The position numbers and the translations under genes are program-made. The notes below the pieces were generated by a model, which made no database searches, was not told where the DNA came from, and saw only the letters and a list, made by a program, of their open reading frames with translations. This document shows positions 15,647-24,002 of a DNA stretch of 31,221 bases, one piece after another. Source of the DNA: an uncultured Fusobacterium sp. (GTDB lineage Bacteria > Fusobacteriota > Fusobacteriia > Fusobacteriales > Fusobacteriaceae); assembly GCA_900545035.1 (NCBI GenBank), contig UQXM01000002.1:1-31221 (forward strand), in the 5' to 3' direction. Numbering within the stretch: the first letter of the stretch is position 1; each line of letters begins with the position of its first letter.

Positions 15647-15723
15647 AAATTATCACCTCAGAAAAATTATAACATATAAATATATATTTACGCATTTATT
15701 ATATTATAATTTTTTATACAAAC

Positions 15724-15750
15724 AAAAAGAGGTTCTGTATAAAGAACCTC
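15724..15750 (-). terminator. Terminator of the alpha ribosomal operon
   Basis: GAGGTTC (15729-15735) and GAACCTC (15744-15750) form a 7-bp perfect stem with an 8-nt loop. On the minus strand TTTTTG follows. It lies 28 nt past the rplQ stop. Confidence 0.85.
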
Positions 15751-15778
15751 CTTAATTTATATCTGTTATATAATCTTA

Positions 15779-16129
15779 CTATACTAAAGCGATTATAGCT
15801 AACTCAGCAGAGTCACCTTTTCTAACAGAAGTTTTGATTATTCTAGTGTATCCACCGTTTCTTTCAGCATATCTTGCTGCTAAATCACCGAATACTTTAG
15901 CTACTGCTTCTTCATCTCTTAAGAAAGCAAAAGCTCTTCTTCTGTCAGCTAAAGATCCGTTTTTACCTAAAGTAATCATTCTTTCAGCAAATTTTCTAAG
16001 TTCTTTAGCTCTAGTAACTGTAGTTTCTATTCTTTCTTCTCTTACTAATGAGATTGTTAGGTTTTTAAGCATAGCCATTCTGTGGTCAGCTCTTCTTCCT
16101 AACTTTCTATATGATTTGTTGTGATTCAT
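15779..16129 (-). CDS. rplQ: 50S ribosomal protein L17
   Basis: The 116-residue L17 sits near the exit tunnel of the 50S subunit. MNHNKSYRKLGRRADHRMAML and the LVREERIETTVTRAKELRKFAERMITL block are diagnostic, and the length is standard for the short bacterial form. It is the last gene of the alpha operon, 26 nt after rpoA, followed by a terminator. Confidence 0.97.
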   Translation of the reverse strand: MNHNKSYRKLGRRADHRMAMLKNLTISLVREERIETTVTRAKELRKFAERMITLGKNGSLADRRRAFAFLRDEEAVAKVFGDLAARYAERNGGYTRIIKTSVRKGDSAELAIIALV

Positions 16130-16155
16130 TAGTCAGTTTTCCTCCTTGTTCAATA

Positions 16156-17133
16156 TTATTCAGAAAATTCATTCTGATTAAGGTCAAATCCTAATTCTTT
16201 CATTTTTTCAAGGATTTCATCAAGAGACTTTCTTCCAAGATTTTTTATCTTCAGAAGATCGTTTAAAGTAAGTTTTGCAAGTTGCCCTACTTCTTCGATT
16301 CCAGCTTTCTTTAAACAGTTGAATGAACGAACTGTTAAATCTAACTCTTCTATCTTAGTCTCTAACATATTGTCATCTTTAGTTGTGCTTTCTACTTCCT
16401 CTTCCTCTTCTTCCACTTCATCTCTTAAGTGTTCCATTCTGTTTCCTAAATCTAAGAATGGATTTAAGTAAAGTTTCAGAAGTTCAACTGAGTAAGAAAC
16501 TGCATCTCTCATTGCAACGCTTCCGTCAGTCTCTATATCAAGGATAAGTTTATCAAAGTCTGTCATTCTACCAACCATTGTAGATTCAATAGAATAAGAA
16601 ACTTTTCTAATTGGAGTGTATATAGCATCAATAGCTATATAGTCTACCGGCCAATCTTTTCTATCTATCTCTTCTGATACAATGAATCCCTCTCCAACAT
16701 CTACCAAGAATTCAATATCCAATTCTCTTTCTGTTGTTATTGTACAGATTACTTGATCTGGGTTTACTATTTCTAGTCCAATATCAGGTATTATATCAGC
16801 AGCTGTTACTATCTTAGGTCCTTTGACAGAAAGAGTCATCTTTCTCTCTCCAGTTGATTCAGTTTTTACTACTATCTCTTTTATATTAAGGATAATGTCT
16901 GTAACAGGCTCTTTTATTCCTTCCATAACAGAGAATTCGCTTAAAACACCATCAATTCTTACACCTTTTATAGCTGCACCGGGTATAGATGAAAGAAGAA
17001 CTCTTCTTAGAGCATTACCGATTGTATTTCCATAACCTCTGTATAAAGGTTCAATGATGTATTGCCCTTTAAATTCGTTTTCTTTTACTTCAGTAATGTT
17101 TATACCTCTTGCATGTTTTTCAATTTTTAACAT
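16156..17133 (-). CDS. rpoA: RNA polymerase alpha subunit
   Basis: The 325-residue subunit nucleates RNA polymerase assembly and contacts UP elements and activators. The N-terminal dimerisation domain has YIIEPLYRGYGNTIGNALRRVLLSS; an acidic linker (EEEEEEVES) leads to the C-terminal helix-hairpin-helix domain (VRSFNCLKKAGIEEVGQL, KIKNLGRKSLDEI). The start is placed at 17133, where AGGAG lies 8 nt upstream and the protein begins MLKIEKHARGI. The frame is open 17 codons further, but that part overlaps the rpsD end. The intact C-terminal domain fits the A/T-rich UP-like stretch seen before the rRNA promoter. Confidence 0.97.
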   Translation of the reverse strand: MLKIEKHARGINITEVKENEFKGQYIIEPLYRGYGNTIGNALRRVLLSSIPGAAIKGVRIDGVLSEFSVMEGIKEPVTDIILNIKEIVVKTESTGERKMTLSVKGPKIVTAADIIPDIGLEIVNPDQVICTITTERELDIEFLVDVGEGFIVSEEIDRKDWPVDYIAIDAIYTPIRKVSYSIESTMVGRMTDFDKLILDIETDGSVAMRDAVSYSVELLKLYLNPFLDLGNRMEHLRDEVEEEEEEVESTTKDDNMLETKIEELDLTVRSFNCLKKAGIEEVGQLAKLTLNDLLKIKNLGRKSLDEILEKMKELGFDLNQNEFSE

Positions 17134-17164
17134 TTGATCAACTCCTATTAAAAGGCTAATATTA

Positions 17165-17752
17165 TTATCTAGAATATAACTCAACGATTAATGATTCGTC
17201 TAGATCGAAATCTAAGTCATCTTTAGTTGGGTTTTGAAGAATTTTTCCAGAGAAAGCAGCTTTGTCTAATTCCATCCATCCTGGAACATTAGCAGCTTCT
17301 ACAGCTTCTTTTATAAGATCTAAGTTTTTAGAGTTTTCAAGGATAGAGATTACATCTCCAACTTTAACTCTGTAAGAAGCTATGTTAACTCTTCTTCCGT
17401 TTACTAAAACGTGTCCGTGAGAAACGATTTGTCTAGCTTGTCTTCTAGTTTTAGCAAATCCCATTCTGTAAACAACGTTTTCTAATCTTCTTTCTAAGTA
17501 CTCAACAAGGTTAAGACCAGTTACACCGTCTTTTCTGTTTGCTTCCTCATAAAGTTTTCTGAATTGCTTTTCCATTACATTATATATAAATCTTGCTTTT
17601 TGTTTTTCTCTTAATTGTACTGCATATTCTGTAGGTTTTCTGTTTGCGTTTGGTCTGAATCCTCTTTTTGAAGTTTTGTTTACTCCTAAAACCATAGGCT
17701 CAATTCCAAGTGCTCTACATTTTTTTAATATAGGCTGTCTATTTCTTGCCAT
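17165..17752 (-). CDS. rpsD: 30S ribosomal protein S4
   Basis: The 195-residue S4 initiates 30S assembly and, in many bacteria, represses its own operon. The S4 RNA-binding domain is present (NVVYRMGFAKTRRQARQIVSHGHVLVNGRRVNI). The N-terminal region has only one cysteine (KKCRALG) and so lacks the zinc knuckle of zinc-containing S4 proteins. It follows rpsK by 68 nt. If the structured RNA before rpsM is an autoregulatory site, this protein is the expected ligand. Confidence 0.97.
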   Translation of the reverse strand: MARNRQPILKKCRALGIEPMVLGVNKTSKRGFRPNANRKPTEYAVQLREKQKARFIYNVMEKQFRKLYEEANRKDGVTGLNLVEYLERRLENVVYRMGFAKTRRQARQIVSHGHVLVNGRRVNIASYRVKVGDVISILENSKNLDLIKEAVEAANVPGWMELDKAAFSGKILQNPTKDDLDFDLDESLIVELYSR

Positions 17753-17820
17753 TTCTTAAATATTCCTCCTTCTTGTTAAAACTTTTTTATCTGCGATAAT
17801 TTGCTCCCAAAAGGGTAAGA

Positions 17821-18210
17821 TTACACTCTTCTTCTTTTTGGTGGTCTGCATCCGTTGTGTGGAACTGGAGTTACATCAGTTATTTTAGTAACTTCCAAAC
17901 CTGCTGCTTGTAATGATCTTACACAAGCTTCTCTTCCTGAACCAGGTCCTTTCACTTTTACTTCCACTTTTTTCATTCCGTTTTCCATTGCAATGTTTGC
18001 TGCTTGTTCAGCTGCTATTTGAGCTGCGAACGGAGTTCCTTTTTTAGTTCCTTTGAATCCAGAAGTTCCTCCTGATTTCCAGCTAACTACTTTACCTTCT
18101 GTATCTGTGATAGCGATAATAGTGTTATTGAATGTTGAATGTATATGAGCAACTCCGCTAGGAATATTTTTTAATTTCTTTTTAATCTTAGCTACTTTCT
18201 TTTTAGCCAA
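17821..18210 (-). CDS. rpsK: 30S ribosomal protein S11
   Basis: The 129-residue S11 lies on the platform of the 30S subunit. GVAHIHSTFNNTIIAITD, GFKGTKKGTPFAAQIAAEQAA and the C-terminal DVTPVPHNGCRPPKRRRV are family signatures, and the length is normal. It sits between rpsM and rpsD in the alpha operon. Confidence 0.98.
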   Translation of the reverse strand: MAKKKVAKIKKKLKNIPSGVAHIHSTFNNTIIAITDTEGKVVSWKSGGTSGFKGTKKGTPFAAQIAAEQAANIAMENGMKKVEVKVKGPGSGREACVRSLQAAGLEVTKITDVTPVPHNGCRPPKRRRV

Positions 18211-18284
18211 CTTAGCTACCTCCTCACTTAATTTATTACTCTTTACTCTACAATAAGCAAATAATCAAAACAAAGTTTTAATTA

Positions 18285-18641
18285 TTATTTTTTAATCATT
18301 TTTTTAGGACCTTTTCTAGTTCTAGCATTAGTTTTAGTTTTTTGTCCTCTTACTGGAAGGTTCATTTTATGTCTTAACCCTCTGTAGCATCTGATGTCTA
18401 AAAGTCTTTTTATTGCAAGTCTAACTTCTTTTCTTAAGTCTCCTTCAACTTTTAAACCGTCAATGATTCCTCTGATTTTGTTTAATTCCTCTTCTGTTAA
18501 ATCTTTTACTCTAGTATCAAAGTTAACTCCTGCTTGAGTTAAAATGTCTTGAGCAGTCTTTTTTCCGATTCCGTAGATGTAAGTTAAAGAGATTTCTACT
18601 CTCTTGTTTCTAGGTACGTCTACTCCAGCAATTCTAGCCAA
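18285..18641 (-). CDS. rpsM: 30S ribosomal protein S13
   Basis: The 118-residue S13 is in the 30S head and contacts P-site tRNA and the 50S subunit. MARIAGVDVPRNKRVEISLTYIYGIG and RCYRGLRHKMNLPVRGQKTKTNARTRKG are diagnostic. A strong AGGAGGAAA site precedes the ATG. It is the first gene after the 168-nt structured spacer that follows rpmJ. Confidence 0.98.
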   Translation of the reverse strand: MARIAGVDVPRNKRVEISLTYIYGIGKKTAQDILTQAGVNFDTRVKDLTEEELNKIRGIIDGLKVEGDLRKEVRLAIKRLLDIRCYRGLRHKMNLPVRGQKTKTNARTRKGPKKMIKK

Positions 18642-18677
18642 ATTATTTCCTCCTCTTCACAAAAATTTTATATATTC

Positions 18678-18786
18678 GCTGACATCTGTGGTCAGCCAAC
18701 ACTTTCTTCGACATGCCTTACATTAATATTGTAAGAACAGGCTCTACAGCTCTGCATGTCTTTACAGTACTTCCAATGTCAGTACT
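18678..18786 (-). promoter_or_regulatory. Structured RNA before rpsM (candidate S4-responsive leader)
   Basis: The rpmJ-rpsM gap is GC-richer than its surroundings and holds four clean helices on the minus-strand RNA. AGTACT pairs with AGTACT (18781-18786, 18766-18771). GACATGC pairs with GCATGTC (18754-18760, 18710-18716). Nested beside the latter is CTTACA/TGTAAG (18730-18735, 18717-18722), and GCTGAC pairs with GTCAGC (18691-18696, 18678-18683). The last helix ends about 37 nt before the rpsM start. The S4 site of the E. coli alpha operon occupies the same place. The helices are seen; S4 as ligand is inferred. Confidence 0.6.
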
Positions 18787-18809
18787 AAATTTGTTCCAGT
18801 AAAATAATC

Positions 18810-18923
18810 TTACCCTTGTACTTGTTTGTGTTTAGGGTTTTCACAGATTACTCTGATTTTCCCATGTCTTCTGATTACTTTACATTTGTCACAAATAGGT
18901 TTAATTGATGTTCTAACTTTCAT
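18810..18923 (-). CDS. rpmJ: 50S ribosomal protein L36
   Basis: The 37-residue L36 reads MKVRTSIKPICDKCKVIRRH and continues to HKQVQG. Zinc ligands are C11, C14, C27 and H32, the zinc-containing form. A GGAGGT site lies just upstream. It sits between infA (33 nt upstream) and the structured spacer before rpsM. Confidence 0.97.
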   Translation of the reverse strand: MKVRTSIKPICDKCKVIRRHGKIRVICENPKHKQVQG

Positions 18924-18956
18924 CTCTACCTCCTTTTTGCGTGATGTAACATAAAA

Positions 18957-19175
18957 CTACTTTTTCCTATACACTATTCTTCCTCTAGACAGGTCATAAG
19001 GTGAAATTTGAACTGTTACTTTATCTCCTGGAAGGATTTTAATGTAATTCATTCTCATTTTTCCTGAAATATGACCAAGTATAGTGTGCCCATTCTCTAA
19101 ACTAACTTTAAACATCGCATTTGGAAGGGCCTCAAGAATAGTACCTTCTAATTCGATAACATCTTTTTTTGACAT
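18957..19175 (-). CDS. infA: Translation initiation factor IF-1
   Basis: The 72-residue single OB-fold protein binds the 30S A site during initiation. MSKKDVIELEGTILEALPNAMFKV and GHISGKMRMNYIKILPGDKV are diagnostic. The start was set at 19175 where AGGAGG precedes the ATG; an in-frame upstream extension of nine codons lies in the untranslated leader. It has a candidate promoter of its own after map. Confidence 0.97.
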   Translation of the reverse strand: MSKKDVIELEGTILEALPNAMFKVSLENGHTILGHISGKMRMNYIKILPGDKVTVQISPYDLSRGRIVYRKK

Positions 19176-19205
19176 AACTCCTCCTACCGAACAGAAATTC
19201 ATATC

Positions 19206-19234
19206 ATAGTAACATATTTACCAAAAAAAGTCTA
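19206..19234 (-). promoter_or_regulatory. Candidate infA promoter
   Basis: A -35 TAGACT (19229-19234), 17-bp spacer and -10 TACTAT (19206-19211) lie in the 88-bp gap between map and infA. Each box departs from consensus by about two bases. It would let the ribosomal part of the long run be transcribed independently of adk-map. Confidence 0.55.
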
Positions 19235-19263
19235 TATTTTTTTTCATTTTTTTGAAAAAATTT

Positions 19264-20034
19264 TTAATCTTTTTTGCTAAGTACCAAAGGTTTTCCGTCA
19301 ACAATAGCAATGGAATGCTCAAAATGTGCAGACTTCTTGCCGTCTTTTGTAACAACTGTCCATCCATCATCAAGCATATTTATTTTGTATGTTCCCACAT
19401 TAACCATAGGCTCAATCGCAAGAACCATTCCATTTTCTATTTTAAGACCTCTTCCTCTTCTACCATAGTTTGCAACTATCGGATCTTCATGCATATCAAG
19501 ACCTACTCCGTGTCCGGCATAATCTCTTACAACTGAAAATCCATTTTTTTCAACAAAGCTTTGAATAGCATGTCCGATATCTCCCAGTCTGTTTCCTGCA
19601 ACAGCTGCTTCAATTCCAATATCTCTTGCTTTTTCTGTTACCTCAAGAAGTCTTCTGCTCTCCTCGTCAATCTCTCCCACAGGATAAGTTATGGCAGCAT
19701 CTCCGTAATATCCATCAAGAATAGTTACTGTATCAACACTTACTATATCTCCCTCTTTTAAGATTACATTTTTGCTTGGTACTCCATGAACCACAGCCTC
19801 GTTTACAGAAATACAAGTACCTGCGGGAAAAGCTCCGTAAGGTCCGGGTACACCGATACACCCGGGAATTGCTCCCTGAGATCTGATGTAATCTTCCACT
19901 ATCTGATTAATTTCATAAGTTGATATTCCCGGTTTAATATATGGAGGAAGTATATCTTCATACAGTCTTGCTATAATCTGATTTGCTTTTTTTATTCCCT
20001 CTATTTCCTGCATAGTTTTTATTACTGCTGGCAT
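19264..20034 (-). CDS. map: Methionine aminopeptidase, type I
   Basis: The 256-residue metallo-enzyme removes the initiator methionine from nascent proteins. The five metal ligands of the pita-bread fold are D101 (VSVDTVT), D112 (YYGDAAI), H175 (GHGVG), E208 (IEPMV) and E239 (EHSIAI), with His83 also in place. It lacks the N-terminal zinc-finger extension of some longer bacterial and eukaryotic forms. It follows adk by 24 nt, the common adk-map-infA order. Confidence 0.97.
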   Translation of the reverse strand: MPAVIKTMQEIEGIKKANQIIARLYEDILPPYIKPGISTYEINQIVEDYIRSQGAIPGCIGVPGPYGAFPAGTCISVNEAVVHGVPSKNVILKEGDIVSVDTVTILDGYYGDAAITYPVGEIDEESRRLLEVTEKARDIGIEAAVAGNRLGDIGHAIQSFVEKNGFSVVRDYAGHGVGLDMHEDPIVANYGRRGRGLKIENGMVLAIEPMVNVGTYKINMLDDGWTVVTKDGKKSAHFEHSIAIVDGKPLVLSKKD

Positions 20035-20058
20035 TATTTTTTCCTTTCTCTTCTAAAA

Positions 20059-20700
20059 TTAACCTAAAATTTTGAATATCTCTTCAGTAATTTCGTTTAT
20101 ATCCTTAGTTCCGTCTAAATCAGCAAGAATTCCTCTTTCCATATAGAAATCAAATAAAGGTGCTGTCTGAGCATGATATTCTCCAAGTCTTTTTGTAACT
20201 GTTTCTGCTGTATCATCTTTTCTTTGGATAAGTTCTCCACCGCAAAGATCACATACTCCTTCAACTTTTGAAGGATTAAACTCAACATGGAAAGAAGCTC
20301 CGCAGTCTTTGCAGACTCTTCTTCCTGTTACTCTTCCTACGATTAATTCATCAGGAACATTTAAAGAGATAACTTTGTCAAGTTTTATATTCATCTCTTT
20401 CATTAATTCTTCAAGAGCTTCTGCTTGTGCAAGAGTTCTTGGGAACCCATCAAGGATAAATCCTTTTTTGCAGTCATCCATAGAAAGTCTTTCTTTTATA
20501 ATTCCGATTATTGTAGAATCAGGAACAAGTTTTCCCGCTTCCATAAATTGTTTTGCTTCAAGCCCCATAGGTGTTCCTTCTTTAACAGCAGCTCTTAAAA
20601 TATCTCCTGTTGAAATTTGAGGAATTCCATATCTGTCGATTATAAATTTAGCTTGAGTTCCTTTTCCTGCACCTGGTGCTCCAAATAGCATAATGTTCAT
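20059..20700 (-). CDS. adk: Adenylate kinase
   Basis: The 213-residue kinase interconverts ATP + AMP and 2 ADP. It has the P-loop GAPGAGKGT (7-15), the AMP-site segment TGDILRAA and FILDGFPRTLAQA. The long LID contains four cysteines (C130, C133, C150, C153), so a structural zinc is expected, as in Gram-positive enzymes. The start at 20700 is chosen over an in-frame ATG three codons earlier because the AGGAG ribosome site directly abuts the earlier ATG and is 9 nt from this one. It lies between leuS and map. Confidence 0.96.
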   Translation of the reverse strand: MNIMLFGAPGAGKGTQAKFIIDRYGIPQISTGDILRAAVKEGTPMGLEAKQFMEAGKLVPDSTIIGIIKERLSMDDCKKGFILDGFPRTLAQAEALEELMKEMNIKLDKVISLNVPDELIVGRVTGRRVCKDCGASFHVEFNPSKVEGVCDLCGGELIQRKDDTAETVTKRLGEYHAQTAPLFDFYMERGILADLDGTKDINEITEEIFKILG

Positions 20701-20740
20701 AACATTCATCTCCTTAATATTTTTTATTTTTAATTATTTT

Positions 20741-23347
20741 TTATTTTACCACTATATTAACAATTTTTCCTGGAACAACTATTACTTTTGCAACAGTTTT
20801 ACCTTCAATGTGTTTTTGTACATTTTCAACAGCAAGAGCCATTCTTTCAATATCCTCTTTTGAAGCTGTTCTCTCAACAGAGATTGAGCCTCTTACTTTT
20901 CCATTAACTTGAATTGCCATTGTAACTTCATCTGCTACAGTTAATTTTTCATCATATTCAGGCCAAGGAGCGTTGAATAAAAATCCTTTTTCTCCCATAG
21001 CTTCCCATAACTCATCACAGAAATGAGGCACAAACGGAGAAAGCATGATAACAATATTTCTTAAAACTTCTCCGAATACTTTTTGAGATTCTGAGCTTTC
21101 TTTATCTGTTCCAAGAACATTGCTTCTGAAATCATATACATCATTGATAAGTTCCATATTTCCTGCTATTGATGTATTAAAATGATAATTGTCTTCAATA
21201 GCTTCTGTTACTCTTTTTATAGTTTGGTGAAGTTTTCTTACAAGAGCTTTGTCCTCTTTTGAAAGTTTTGAATAATCAATAGGCTCATCCTTTATCATAT
21301 CCACATTTTCAAGAACTACTCTCCATACTCTGTTTAAGAATCTTGAAGCTCCGGCAAGTCCGTTTTCGTTCCATTCAAGTTCTTTTTCAGGAGGAGCAGT
21401 GAACATTATAAATAATCTTGTTGTGTCAGCTCCATATTTTTTAATCATAACTTCAGGGTCAACACCGTTGTTTTTAGATTTTGACATCTTTTCAACTTTT
21501 ATTACAAGCTCTTCTCCTGTTTCAAGTGAGTATGCCTTATCCCCTGCTGTTCTTACTTCATGAGCAAACAAGAATCTGTTTTCTTTTTCTGAATAGTATG
21601 ATGGTCCTAATACCATTCCTTGAGTAAGCAGTCTTTTAAATGGCTCATTTGCTTTTAAAAGTCCCAAATCTCTAAGAACTTTTGTAAAGAATCTCGCATA
21701 TAAAAGGTGCATTACGGCATGTTCAACCCCTCCTATATACTGGTCAACCGGTGTCCAAAGGTCAACTGCTTTTCCAAATGGAAGATCTAAATTTTTAGGG
21801 TCACAATATCTTAGGAAATACCAAGATGAATCTACAAATGTATCCATTGTATCTGTTTCTCTTCTTGCAGGTCCTCCGCAGATTGGACATACTGCATGTT
21901 TGTATTTTTCAGAAGTTTCAATAGGGTTTCCGTTTCCTGTGAACTCTACATCTTCAGGAAGCATTACAGGAAGATTTTCATCTTTTTCCATAACCATTCC
22001 GCATTTTTCACAGTAAAGAGCAGGAATAGGAGTTCCCCAGTATCTTTGTCTTGAAATTCCCCAATCTTTTAATCTGTATTTAACAGTTTTTTCTCCAACA
22101 CCTTTTACTGTAACAAAATCAGCTATTTTTTCAAGAGCTTCTTTGGAATTCATTCCGTTAAACTCTCCTGAATTTGTCATTATTCCCTCTTCTGTCATAG
22201 CTGCTGTCATCTCGTCAGCGTTTATTATTATCTCTTCTTTTGTTTCTTTGTTGTATCCGTTTATAACAACTTTTCTTGGAAGATTATATTTTTTTGCAAA
22301 AGCAAAATCTCTGTCATCATGAGCCGGAACTGCCATTACTGCCCCTGTTCCATAGTTCATAAGTACATAATCCGCAGCCCAAAGCTGAACTTTATCTCCT
22401 GTTACAGGATTTATAACATGCCAGCCTGTAAACACTCCGTTCTTCTCTTTTCCCTCTGCTGTTCTCTCAATCATATCCATATTTCTCATATTATGAATTG
22501 CTTCTTTTATAGAAGGATTTACTTTTATTATTTCTTCAATAATAGGGTGTTCAGGTGCCACAACACAATAAGTTACTCCATGTATTGTATCTATTCTTGT
22601 TGTGAACATAGGAAGTTTTTCCCCTGTTTCAGCTACAGTGAACACTATTTCAGTTCCGAAAGATTTTCCTATCCAGTTTTTCTGCATTGCAAGAACTTTT
22701 TCAGGCCATCCTTCTCTTAGCTCTTCGTGCCCTGTAAGAAGTTCATCTGCATAGTTTGTAATTCTGAAGAACCACTGTTCCAAATCTTTTTGAATTACTT
22801 TAGTTTTTGAGTGTCTCCAACAATATCCGTCTTCAACTTGCTCGTTTGCAAGAACTGTCTGACAGTCAGGACACCAGTTTACAGTAGATTTCTTTTTGTA
22901 AACAAGTCCTTTTTCATACATTCTTTTGAATATCCATTGGTTCCATCTGTAATATTCAGGTGTATATGTTGCCACTTCTCTGTCCCAATCATAAGAAAGT
23001 CCCATAAGTTTAAGCTGTCTTCTCATGTTTTCTATATTTGATTTTGTCCAAGTTGCAGGATGTGCTCCGTGCTGAATAGCTGCATTTTCTGCTGGAAGTC
23101 CGAATGAGTCCCATCCCATTGGATGAAGCACATTATATCCTTTCATCTTTTTATACCTTGCTATAACATCACCTATTGTATAGTTTCTTGCATGTCCCAC
23201 ATGCAGATTTCCTGACGGATATGGCAGCATTTCCAGAACATAATAGTTTTCTTTTCCCTCTTCTTTATCATTCGTTTTGAAAAGATTTTCAGAGTTCCAT
23301 TTTTTCTGCCATTTTTCTTCAACTTCTTTGAAGTTATATTCTCTCAT
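20741..23347 (-). CDS. leuS: Leucyl-tRNA synthetase
   Basis: The 868-residue class Ia synthetase charges tRNA-Leu. The HIGH motif is HVGH (49-52) within MLPYPSGNLHVGHARNY. The CP1 editing domain has the threonine-rich TTRIDTIHGVTY and MAVPAHDDRDFAFA motifs, so mischarged tRNA can be hydrolysed. KMSKS is intact (VEKMSKSKNNGVDPE) and an anticodon-binding domain follows. Cysteine pairs at WCPDC and in the YCEKCG/VCPICGG segment suggest zinc sites. The start was set at 23347 (MREYNFKEVEEKWQ), with GAGGTG 4 nt upstream; an in-frame ATG eight codons earlier lacks such support. It is 32 nt downstream of the sigma factor gene and has no leader of its own. Confidence 0.97.
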   Translation of the reverse strand: MREYNFKEVEEKWQKKWNSENLFKTNDKEEGKENYYVLEMLPYPSGNLHVGHARNYTIGDVIARYKKMKGYNVLHPMGWDSFGLPAENAAIQHGAHPATWTKSNIENMRRQLKLMGLSYDWDREVATYTPEYYRWNQWIFKRMYEKGLVYKKKSTVNWCPDCQTVLANEQVEDGYCWRHSKTKVIQKDLEQWFFRITNYADELLTGHEELREGWPEKVLAMQKNWIGKSFGTEIVFTVAETGEKLPMFTTRIDTIHGVTYCVVAPEHPIIEEIIKVNPSIKEAIHNMRNMDMIERTAEGKEKNGVFTGWHVINPVTGDKVQLWAADYVLMNYGTGAVMAVPAHDDRDFAFAKKYNLPRKVVINGYNKETKEEIIINADEMTAAMTEEGIMTNSGEFNGMNSKEALEKIADFVTVKGVGEKTVKYRLKDWGISRQRYWGTPIPALYCEKCGMVMEKDENLPVMLPEDVEFTGNGNPIETSEKYKHAVCPICGGPARRETDTMDTFVDSSWYFLRYCDPKNLDLPFGKAVDLWTPVDQYIGGVEHAVMHLLYARFFTKVLRDLGLLKANEPFKRLLTQGMVLGPSYYSEKENRFLFAHEVRTAGDKAYSLETGEELVIKVEKMSKSKNNGVDPEVMIKKYGADTTRLFIMFTAPPEKELEWNENGLAGASRFLNRVWRVVLENVDMIKDEPIDYSKLSKEDKALVRKLHQTIKRVTEAIEDNYHFNTSIAGNMELINDVYDFRSNVLGTDKESSESQKVFGEVLRNIVIMLSPFVPHFCDELWEAMGEKGFLFNAPWPEYDEKLTVADEVTMAIQVNGKVRGSISVERTASKEDIERMALAVENVQKHIEGKTVAKVIVVPGKIVNIVVK

Positions 23348-23379
23348 TTTACACCTCTTTCGCTTCTTCAATTTATTTA

Positions 23380-23979
23380 TTAATTTTTTATATTTTCTCC
23401 GTTTTGTTCTTTCAGCCAGTTTTTTACTTTTACTTTTATTCTCTGATAAGTATTATCCACAGTTTTTGTGGATTTCCCCATCATATCTACAATTTCTCCG
23501 TAACTGTATCCTTTTAAAAGATAGTTTAAAACTTCTTTTTCCATTCTGCTGAAATTTTTTTCCGAATATTTTTCAAACTCTTCCATAAGTTCCTTATAAA
23601 GATATATCTCCTCTGCATTGGGTGATTTTTCAACATAGATTATATTTTCTGTGTTTTTTTCGTCATCAGAGGGATAATTTGTATTGAGCATAAGATTTTT
23701 TTTGGAATTTGAATTTTTTATTGCTGTAAACACATGTCTTCTTATACACATAGCAACAAAAGTTTTAAAAGATGCATCCTTTTCAAAATCAAAACTTTTA
23801 ATCCCTTTTAAAAATCCTATCATAGCTTCTTGAATAAGGTCTTCCCTGTCCCCGTCAGCCAGATAATAATTTTTTGCACCTGCATAAAGATACTTTTCAT
23901 ATTTCTTTAAAAGCATCTCAAAGCTTTCTTCATCGCCGTTTTTTGCTTTTATTACTGCTCTTATTTCTGCTGTATCCAC
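23380..23979 (-). CDS. sigH: SigH-family RNA polymerase sigma factor
   Basis: The 199-residue sigma-70-family factor closely resembles Bacillus/Clostridium SigH. Region 2 covers about 20-88, with the core-binding stretch DREDLIQEAMIGFLKGIKSF and a promoter-melting region FKTFVAMCIRRHVFTAIK. Region 4 (about 142-190) has the helix-turn-helix YSYGEIVDMMGKSTKTVDNTYQRIK. There is no region 1.1 or region 3. The start codon is GTG with GGGGGAG upstream. It follows rlmB by 23 nt, as sigH lies near rlmB in many Firmicutes. The regulon is unknown; no sporulation genes are visible. Naming by resemblance, not by search. Confidence 0.85.
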   Translation of the reverse strand: MDTAEIRAVIKAKNGDEESFEMLLKKYEKYLYAGAKNYYLADGDREDLIQEAMIGFLKGIKSFDFEKDASFKTFVAMCIRRHVFTAIKNSNSKKNLMLNTNYPSDDEKNTENIIYVEKSPNAEEIYLYKELMEEFEKYSEKNFSRMEKEVLNYLLKGYSYGEIVDMMGKSTKTVDNTYQRIKVKVKNWLKEQNGENIKN

Positions 23980-24002
23980 GAAACTCTCCCCCTTTCAATA
24001 AT

